Assembly: GCA_023450775.1 (NCBI GenBank)
Contig: JAEXGP010000050.1
Span: 1-5,994 of the forward strand
Direction: 5' to 3'
Length of the DNA stretch: 5,994 nucleotides
Origin: Actinomycetes bacterium
GTDB taxonomy: Bacteria > Actinomycetota > Acidimicrobiia > Acidimicrobiales > Microtrichaceae
The translations under genes and the position numbers were made by a program. Below the pieces are notes generated by a model. The model saw only the letters and a list, made by a program, of their open reading frames with translations, was not told the DNA's origin and ran no database searches. Positions 1 to 4,810 of the stretch are shown here, one piece after another; within the stretch, counting starts at the first letter, position 1; each line of letters starts with the position of its first letter.

Positions 1-13
1 CCGTGTCGGGCCT

Positions 14-41
14 CCGGTGGGCGGCCCGATCCGCCCACCGG
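14..41. promoter_or_regulatory. Perfect inverted repeat upstream of the P450 operon, candidate operator
   Basis: The arms CCGGTGGGCGG (14-24) and CCGCCCACCGG (31-41) are exact reverse complements separated by six bases. The repeat ends 40 bases before the P450 start. A weak -10-like hexamer, TAGCGT (45-50, fitting TAnnnT), follows it at once, so the repeat would cover the -35 and spacer region of such a promoter. No recognisable -35 hexamer is seen. TetR-family proteins bind palindromes of this size, and a TetR gene is the second gene of the operon, so autoregulation is a reasonable inference. The alternative is the terminator hairpin of a gene to the left of the window, but no T-run follows it. 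Confidence 0.5.
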
Positions 42-81
42 CGATAGCGTCCGGCGCAGACAGCGACCGGAGGGGGAGCGG

Positions 82-1380
82 GTGGATGCCACGGTGACGG
101 GACCGGGGAGCGACGTCGACGTCGAACGGATCGACCTCTGCGACCTCTCGCTCTTCGAGCACGGCTTCCCGCACCCGGTGTTCGCCACCCTGCGCCGGGA
201 GCGGCCCGTCTGGTTCCACCCGCCCACCCCGCACGTCCCGGGCGACGACGGGTTCTGGGTGCTCAGCCGGTACGCGGACGTGGTGGCCGCCGCGTCGGAC
301 GGCGCCACGTTCTCGAGTCGGACCGGTCCGGGTCGGGACGGGGGCGGCACGCTGATCGAGGACCTGCCCGAGGGCTACACCGGCGTGCTGCTCAACATGA
401 CCGACGACCCCCACCACCAGCGCTTCCGGTCGCTGCTGACGCCCGCCCTGTCGCCCCGAGCGGTCAGGGCGCTCGCGGACGACCTGCGGCGCCGGTCCGA
501 CGCGATCGTCGCCGCCGCGCTCGGCCGGGGCGAGGTCGACCTGCTCGTCGACGTGGCCGCCGAGCTGCCGCTGCAGGCCGCCGCGTCGCTGCTCGGCGTG
601 CCGCAGGAGGACCGCCGCCTGCTCATCGAGTGGGCCGACGCCACCCTGGACCACGACGACCGGGACCTGGGCGGCAGCTCCGAGCGCGCGGCCGCGGCGG
701 CGAACGCGATGTTCGAGTACGGCAGCGCGCTGATCGAGCGACGTCGGGCCGAACCCGGTGACGACCTGCTGTCGCTCGCCGTCCACGGCGAGGTGGACGA
801 CGCCGGCGTGCCGGGCGGCCGGCGGCGCCTGCGTGACGACGAGGTCCAGCTGCTGTTCTCGCTGCTCGTCGCGGCGGGGACCGAGACGACGCGCAACACG
901 ATCGCCGCCGGCGTGGCGGCGCTCGCCGAGCGGCCCGAGGAGTGGGCAGCGCTGCGCGACGACCGCTCGCTGGTCCCGACCGCCGTCGAGGAGATGCTGC
1001 GGTTCGCGTCGTCCACCCCCTACAACCGCCGGACCGCCACCCGCGACGTGGAGGTGGACGGTCAGCTGATCCGCGCCGGCGACCGTGTGACGCTGTGGTG
1101 GTCGTCCGCCAACCGTGACGAGGCGGAGTTCCCCGAGCCCGACCGGTTCGACGTCCGCCGCACGCCGAACCGTCACGTGGCGTTCGGTCACGGCGCTCAC
1201 TTCTGCCTGGGGGCCAGGCTCGCGCGGCTGGAGATCGCGTCGATCGTGGGGTCGTTGCTGGACGCCGTCGAGCCTCCCGAGCCGACCGGGCCGATCGAGT
1301 GGACCCGCTCCAACAAGCACACCGGCGTCCGTCACCTCCCGGTGCGTCTGCGGCCCGCTGCTGCGCCCGGCTCGCCGTGA
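82..1380 (+). CDS. Cytochrome P450, CYP124/CYP125/CYP142-like
   Basis: This is a 432-residue soluble heme monooxygenase of the bacterial class I type, a usual length for the family. Such enzymes insert one oxygen atom from O2 into a substrate, with electrons from a separate ferredoxin and reductase; neither is in the window. Visible landmarks are the C-helix segment DDPHHQRFR (about 108-116), the I-helix oxygen-activation motif AGTETTRN (265-272, acidic E268 and T269), the K-helix ExxR (E304-M-L-R307), and the heme loop FGHGAHFCLG (368-377) with Cys375 as thiolate ligand. ELPLQ plus LLGVPQEDR, and SANRDE, recall mycobacterial CYP125 and CYP124, which oxidise sterol side chains or methyl-branched lipids. 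A similar terminal hydroxylation is inference; the substrate is unknown. The GTG start is supported by the purine-rich GGAGGGGGA (69-77) and there is no in-frame ATG nearby. The stop overlaps the next start, implying co-transcription with the TetR gene. Confidence 0.95.
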   Translation: MDATVTGPGSDVDVERIDLCDLSLFEHGFPHPVFATLRRERPVWFHPPTPHVPGDDGFWVLSRYADVVAAASDGATFSSRTGPGRDGGGTLIEDLPEGYTGVLLNMTDDPHHQRFRSLLTPALSPRAVRALADDLRRRSDAIVAAALGRGEVDLLVDVAAELPLQAAASLLGVPQEDRRLLIEWADATLDHDDRDLGGSSERAAAAANAMFEYGSALIERRRAEPGDDLLSLAVHGEVDDAGVPGGRRRLRDDEVQLLFSLLVAAGTETTRNTIAAGVAALAERPEEWAALRDDRSLVPTAVEEMLRFASSTPYNRRTATRDVEVDGQLIRAGDRVTLWWSSANRDEAEFPEPDRFDVRRTPNRHVAFGHGAHFCLGARLARLEIASIVGSLLDAVEPPEPTGPIEWTRSNKHTGVRHLPVRLRPAAAPGSP

Positions 1381-2705
1381 CCGACGTCGGTGCGCCCGAC
1401 GCGGGCGTGCCCTCCGGGGGGAGTTCCGATCGGCGTCGACCGGAAACCCCCAAGGGGCGGTCGGCCAGGGCCGCCATCGTCCAGGCGGCGTGGGACGCCC
1501 TGGACGACGCCGACCTGGCCCAGCTCCCCGCGGGGCTGTCCGTGCGTCGGGTCGCCGCTGCGGCAGGGGTGTCGGCCGGGGGCGTGCAGTACCACTTCCC
1601 GACCATGCGCGACCTCGGCGAGGCCATGGTCGATTCGCTGCTGTCGGGCATCGCTCCCGAGCCGATCGACGCGGCGCAGGAGGGTGCGGCCCTGCTCGCC
1701 TCCGACGGCCTGCCCGCGGCCGTGCGAGCGGCCGCCCAGTTCAACTGGGACGCGCTCGACGCGCCTGAAGAGCGTCGCTACGACCGTCGCCTGCAGCGCG
1801 TGATCGCGCTCGCCCACGGGACGGGACCCGATGCGGACGTCCTGCGTCGCCGGCTGCGCGACGAGTTCTGGGGATCGTTCCGTCCGGTGTTCGAGGCCAT
1901 GCTCCAGGCCATGCTCGACGCGTCGGAGCGCCGTGTCGTCGAGCCCTTCACCGTCGAGGACCTGGCGCTGGTCACCGGCGCGCTCGCCGAGGGCCTGCGC
2001 GTGGAGCAGACCTGCATGGACGGCGCGATCCGGTCGGACCTGTACGCGGACGCGGTCGTCGCGCTGGCCACCGCGCTCACCGTGCCGATCGCCCGCCCCC
2101 GCTCGGTGTCCGAGATCGAGGCCGAGCTGCACCAGGCATCCGCCTCCCGCCACGGCGTGGTCGGACTGGTCGCCGTCGCGCAGGCCGCGGCGCCGCTCTT
2201 CGCGGACGGCTTCGAGGACGTCGGGTTCGCTGCGATCGTGGCTGCGTCGGGTGGCGCCGTCCCGCTGCAGGAGGTGGTCGAGGCGTTCGGATCCCCGAGG
2301 ACCGTCGCCGCCGTGTCGTTCTCGCGCCACCTCGAGGCGTTGGCGGACGCCGCGTCGCGTCGCCGGGCGACCTCGTCCGACGTCGCGCTGGCCGACCTGG
2401 TGATGGAGCTCGCCCGCCGCGCGCAGGCAGAGCCGTGGGTGGCGGTCGCGCTGCTCCACGAGCGGACGGCGGCCGCCGCGTGCTCGGCGGCCCCGGTGGA
2501 CGCCGCCGACGTGCGCTCGCTCGTGCCCGTCGACGACCTGGTCCGTTCCGTCCTCGCGGACGCACGCCCCGACCTCCCGGCCCGGGACGCCGCCGCGGTC
2601 GGATCGCTCCTGGTCGACGCCACGCTGTCGCACGCGTCGGCCCGGCCCACCGAGGCGCTGAACGTGCTGGTGACACGGGCGCTGCGGGTGGTGCCACCGG
2701 CCTGA
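1377..2705 (+). CDS. Double-length TetR-family regulator (two TetR units in tandem)
   Basis: The protein has 442 residues, about twice the usual 190-220 of TetR regulators. Residues 29-85 form a typical TetR DNA-binding domain, with the helix-turn-helix at about 54-74 (LSVRRVAAAAGVSAGGVQYHF), followed by an all-helical ligand/dimer domain to about 235. After a linker, about 262-325 again looks like a TetR N-terminal domain: LFADGFEDVGFAAIVAASGG starts at residue 274 and SFSRHLEAL ends near 322. The recognition-helix part, however, departs from the usual pattern. A second helical domain (about 325-440) ends in a segment typical of TetR C-termini. I chose GTG at 1377 because its GTGA overlaps the P450 stop, which suggests translational coupling; no good ribosome site precedes it. 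The in-frame ATG at 1299 would lie deep inside the P450. The likely role is ligand-responsive control of the P450 operon and itself; ligand and operator are not known. Confidence 0.88.
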   Translation: MTDVGAPDAGVPSGGSSDRRRPETPKGRSARAAIVQAAWDALDDADLAQLPAGLSVRRVAAAAGVSAGGVQYHFPTMRDLGEAMVDSLLSGIAPEPIDAAQEGAALLASDGLPAAVRAAAQFNWDALDAPEERRYDRRLQRVIALAHGTGPDADVLRRRLRDEFWGSFRPVFEAMLQAMLDASERRVVEPFTVEDLALVTGALAEGLRVEQTCMDGAIRSDLYADAVVALATALTVPIARPRSVSEIEAELHQASASRHGVVGLVAVAQAAAPLFADGFEDVGFAAIVAASGGAVPLQEVVEAFGSPRTVAAVSFSRHLEALADAASRRRATSSDVALADLVMELARRAQAEPWVAVALLHERTAAAACSAAPVDAADVRSLVPVDDLVRSVLADARPDLPARDAAAVGSLLVDATLSHASARPTEALNVLVTRALRVVPPA

Positions 2706-2725
2706 CACGGCGGCCCGCAGCACGG

Positions 2726-2778
2726 TTCCCGTACGTTCGCGCGGGAATCCGATCGGACACCGCCGCTGGGTCCGGACC
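2726..2778. repeat. Cluster of three palindromes just after the TetR gene
   Basis: Three palindromic elements follow each other. TTCCCG (2726-2731) pairs with CGGGAA (2742-2747) across ten bases, TCCGATCGGA (2748-2757) is a perfect 10-bp palindrome, and GGTCCGGACC (2769-2778) is another. The first lies 20 bases after the stop codon and could be a small 3' hairpin, but no T-run follows. The other two have the symmetry of protein-binding sites. In DNA this GC-rich, short palindromes arise often by chance, so function is uncertain. Confidence 0.35.
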
Positions 2779-2867
2779 GGCGGGCTCCCGGTCGTTGCCG
2801 TCTCCCCGGGTCGTGGGCGACCATCCGGGCGGCGACCGGGGCCCGCGCCAGCGGGTGTCGACCTCCC

Positions 2868-2905
2868 GGCCGGATCCGGCGACGCCCCATCCGTCGGATC
2901 CGGCC
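2868..2905. repeat. 11-bp inverted repeat with a GGATCC core
   Basis: GGCCGGATCCG (2868-2878) and CGGATCCGGCC (2895-2905) are exact reverse complements with a 16-base spacer. Because the core is itself palindromic, CGGATCCGGC also occurs as a 10-bp direct repeat 24 bases apart (2871-2880 and 2895-2904). Two similar sites about two helical turns apart suit a cooperative DNA-binding protein. This is inference, and no specific regulator can be named. Confidence 0.4.
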
Positions 2906-2933
2906 GAGGGAGGACGTTCGAGCGACCCTCGGC

Positions 2934-2985
2934 GGCCCATTGGCGCGCGGGATGGGCCGTTCGGCCCATCCGTGCCGACGGGCAC
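2934..2985 (+). promoter_or_regulatory. Tandem hairpins with a switchable arm
   Basis: GGATGGGCC (2950-2958) pairs perfectly with GGCCCATCC (2963-2971) around a four-base GTTC loop, giving a 9-bp stem. A second hairpin, GTGCC (2972-2976) with GGCAC (2981-2985), follows directly. An extra copy of GGCCCAT at 2934-2940 can pair with the same ATGGGCC arm (2952-2958), so two stems exclude each other, as in attenuators. There is no T-run, so a classic intrinsic terminator is not shown. Alternatives are the 3' end of the P450-TetR transcript, a structured leader, or a double-stranded operator upstream of the transferase. Confidence 0.4.
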
Positions 2986-3124
2986 CTCTGCCCAGATCGC
3001 ATCAGCACCCCTCGTCGTTACGCTGAACCCACGCTCCACGCGGAACCGACTGCTCCCGGGCGACCGGGTCGGGCGTGGGGCCTGTTGGGGCGACGGCGTG
3101 GCCGTCACCCACCGCGTCGGCATC

Positions 3125-3181
3125 GAGGACCGCAGGGTGGCCATCATCAACTCGGAGACGAACCCACCGGAGGACGCCGCC
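3125..3181 (+). promoter_or_regulatory. Two competing ribosome binding sites for the sugar transferase
   Basis: GAGGA (3125-3129) stands seven bases before an in-frame GTG at 3137. GGAGGA (3169-3174) stands seven bases before another in-frame GTG at 3182 and is the stronger match to the 16S rRNA tail. Third codon positions are nearly all G or C from about 3098 onward, including the stretch between the two starts, which favours the 3137 start or an even earlier GTG at 3098. The proteins would have 519, 504 or 532 residues. Confidence 0.4.
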
Positions 3182-4696
3182 GTGGCGGCCGTCGGCCGTG
3201 ACGTCCTCGAACGTCGCCGTCCGGTCGCCGTCGCCGCCGGGCGCTCGCCCGAGCAGCCCGTCCCGGGCCGGCACGAGCGGGGCCCCGTCCTGTCGCACCT
3301 GTCGCTGCGGATGGTGCTGCTCAAGGCCGGCGTGGTCGCGGCCGACGTCGTCACGATCCTGGCCGCCTACACGGTGACGACCCTGGTGGTCGGCCGTTGG
3401 GCCGACTGGAGCACCTCCGAGATCGACGATCACCTGCGGATCGCCGCCTACACGCTCCCGGTCTGGCCCATCCTCTTCGCCCGTCAGCAGATGTACGCGG
3501 CCCGCTTCCTCACCCGCCTGATGGACGAGCTCCGGCGGGTGGTGCACGTGGTCGTCGTCGGCACGGTCGCGCTGGTGCTCGTGGGCTGGCTGGCCGGCAC
3601 CGAGCTCACACACGCGTGGGTCGGCACGTTCCTGGTCGTCGCGCTCGCCTGCGTCACGCTCGAACGCTTCCTCGTGCGCCGCTGGTTCGTCCACCGTCGC
3701 CGGACCGGGCGATCGCTGCGCGACGTCGTCATCATCGGGACCAACGCCGAGGCGCTCGACCTGGCGCTCGCCCTCGAGAACCCGGCCCTCGGCTACCGGC
3801 TGGTCGGCTACGTCTCGACCGACCCCACGGCCACCGGCGGGATCGAGGGGCTCCCGGTGCTGGCCGGCACCGCCGACACGGTCGCGTTCGCGCACTCCCT
3901 CGGCGCCCAGGGCGTGATCCTGGCCACGACCAGCCTCGAGGTCGGCCTCTCCAACCGGCTGCTCCGAGAGCTCCTCGACGGCGGCCTCCACGTGGAGATG
4001 ACCTCGGGCCTCCGCGACGTCACGCCCGAGCGGATGACCGTGCGCCCGCTCGGCCGCCACCCGGTCGTGTACCTGGAGCCGGCCCGTCGGTTCGGCTGGC
4101 GCGCCGTGGCCAAGCGCATCTTCGACACCGTGCTCTCCACGGTCGCGCTCCTCCTCGCGGCGCCGATCCTGCTGGTGGCCGCGATCGCGATCAAGGCCAC
4201 GTCGCGGGGTCCCGTGCTGTTCCGGCAGGTGCGCGTCGGGCGCGACGGCGAGCCGTTCTACGTGCTCAAGCTGCGGACGATGGTGGAGGACGCCGAGGAG
4301 CGCCTGGCGGAGCTGATGGAGCAGAACGAGTCCGACGGACCGCTGTTCAAGATGCGCCGGGACCCGCGCATCACGCCCGTCGGCCGGGTGCTCCGCAAGT
4401 TCTCGATCGACGAGCTGCCGCAGCTGTGGAACGTCGTCCGCGGCGACATGAGCCTCATCGGACCGCGACCGGCGCTCCCGCGCGAGGTCGCCGAGTGGGG
4501 CGAAGAGCTGCACGAGCGACTCCGGGTGCGACCCGGCATCACCGGCATGTGGCAGGTCAGCGGACGGAGCGACTCGGGCTTCGAGGAGTACCAGCGCCTC
4601 GACCTGTTCTACGTGGACAACTGGTCGATCCTCATCGACCTGGGCATCCTGCTGCGCACCGTGCCCGCGGTGCTCACCGGCCGCGGCGCCAGCTGA
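3137..4696 (+). CDS. Polyprenyl-phosphate sugar-1-phosphate transferase (WbaP/WcaJ-like)
   Basis: This 519-residue membrane enzyme moves a sugar-1-phosphate from a nucleotide sugar to undecaprenyl phosphate, the first membrane step of exopolysaccharide, capsule or O-antigen repeat synthesis. It has the long family layout: a polar N-terminal tail, four membrane segments (about 59-80, 102-116, 136-154, 159-178), a Rossmann-like domain of the CoA-binding-3 type starting at VVIIGTNAEA (197-206), then the catalytic Bac_transf domain (about 323-513). The latter shows KRIFD (326-330), a membrane re-entrant helix (about 331-350), SRGPVLFRQVRVG, KLRTM, and IDELPQLWNVVRGDMSLIGP with the Asp425-Glu426 pair expected at the active site. 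RPGITGMWQVSGRS and the ending VLTGRGAS are also typical. The sugar cannot be read from the sequence. Starts at 3182 or 3098 are possible. No glycosyltransferase, flippase or polymerase gene adjoins it here, and the next gene converges on it. Confidence 0.92.
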   Translation: MAIINSETNPPEDAAVAAVGRDVLERRRPVAVAAGRSPEQPVPGRHERGPVLSHLSLRMVLLKAGVVAADVVTILAAYTVTTLVVGRWADWSTSEIDDHLRIAAYTLPVWPILFARQQMYAARFLTRLMDELRRVVHVVVVGTVALVLVGWLAGTELTHAWVGTFLVVALACVTLERFLVRRWFVHRRRTGRSLRDVVIIGTNAEALDLALALENPALGYRLVGYVSTDPTATGGIEGLPVLAGTADTVAFAHSLGAQGVILATTSLEVGLSNRLLRELLDGGLHVEMTSGLRDVTPERMTVRPLGRHPVVYLEPARRFGWRAVAKRIFDTVLSTVALLLAAPILLVAAIAIKATSRGPVLFRQVRVGRDGEPFYVLKLRTMVEDAEERLAELMEQNESDGPLFKMRRDPRITPVGRVLRKFSIDELPQLWNVVRGDMSLIGPRPALPREVAEWGEELHERLRVRPGITGMWQVSGRSDSGFEEYQRLDLFYVDNWSILIDLGILLRTVPAVLTGRGAS

Positions 4697-4697
4697 C

Positions 4698-4810
4698 CCA
4701 CCGCTCCACCATGTTGCGGTGTCGGCTCCGCCGCTACACCCTCCTACCGGTGTCGGCTCCGCCGCCGCTCGGCGGGCTCCGCCGCTACACCATCGAGGCG
4801 GCTCCGCCGC
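4698..4810. repeat. Cluster of imperfect 30-32 bp direct repeats between convergent genes
   Basis: GGCTCCGCCGC occurs four times (4724-4734, 4755-4765, 4775-4785, 4800-4810). The 18-bp CGGTGTCGGCTCCGCCGC occurs at 4717-4734 and 4748-4765, and GGCTCCGCCGCTACACC at 4724-4740 and 4775-4791. A 15-bp segment CCGCCGCTACACCAT (4779-4793) recurs with one mismatch at 4728-4742 and with two at 4698-4712. The first two units are about 30 and 31 bp apart; a shorter, altered unit precedes the last. The last copies cover the stop codon and final residues of the minus-strand gene. Nothing suggests CRISPR: units are imperfect and lack constant spacers. Confidence 0.8.
4718..4791. terminator. Possible bidirectional terminator hairpins
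   Basis: GGTGTCGGC (4718-4726) can fold with GCCG plus ACACC (4730-4740) into a 9-bp stem with a two-base bulge and a TCC loop. A second, longer structure runs from GGTGT (4749-4753) to ACACC (4787-4791), with an internal hairpin CCGCC (4762-4766) to GGCGG (4771-4775). Their place between two convergent genes suits termination in both directions. No T-runs follow on either strand, so this would be a non-canonical terminator; the fold may simply be a by-product of the repeats. Confidence 0.35.

Larger units (their letters stand above)
2706..3136. other. Long non-coding gap rich in palindromes
   Basis: The 431 bases between the TetR stop and the chosen transferase start contain no convincing gene. 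The transferase frame stays open through it, but the peptide it would give is low-complexity Arg/Pro/Gly and the codons lose the strong third-position G/C preference before about 3090. A weak -10-like TACGCT lies at 3019-3024 without a clear -35; it could serve the transferase. The gap holds several palindromes and hairpins, described separately, and probably contains both the end of the P450-TetR transcript and the transferase promoter. Confidence 0.6.

Noticed and set aside
1299..1376. ATG at 1299 as the start of the TetR gene
   Set aside because: It lies 82 bases inside the P450 gene. The GTG at 1377 overlapping the P450 stop gives a normal TetR N-terminus.
1332..3008. Long minus-strand frame opposite the TetR gene
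   Set aside because: Antisense shadow of a clear TetR gene, with a low-complexity Arg/Gly-rich product and no family features.
2435..3136. N-terminal extension of the transferase frame back to 2435
   Set aside because: It would overlap the TetR gene by 270 bases and give a low-complexity peptide. Ribosome sites and family length point to a start near 3137 or 3182.
2706..3136. Known riboswitch such as a cyclic-di-GMP type ahead of the polysaccharide gene
   Set aside because: I could not find the conserved core bases of any riboswitch class I know; only generic hairpins are present.
3002..4513. Long minus-strand frame opposite the sugar transferase
   Set aside because: Rich in His, Asp, Glu and Arg as expected from the reverse complement of this gene; no domain is recognisable.
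4698..4810. CRISPR array
   Set aside because: The repeats are few, imperfect and nearly contiguous, with no unique spacers of constant length and no cas gene.
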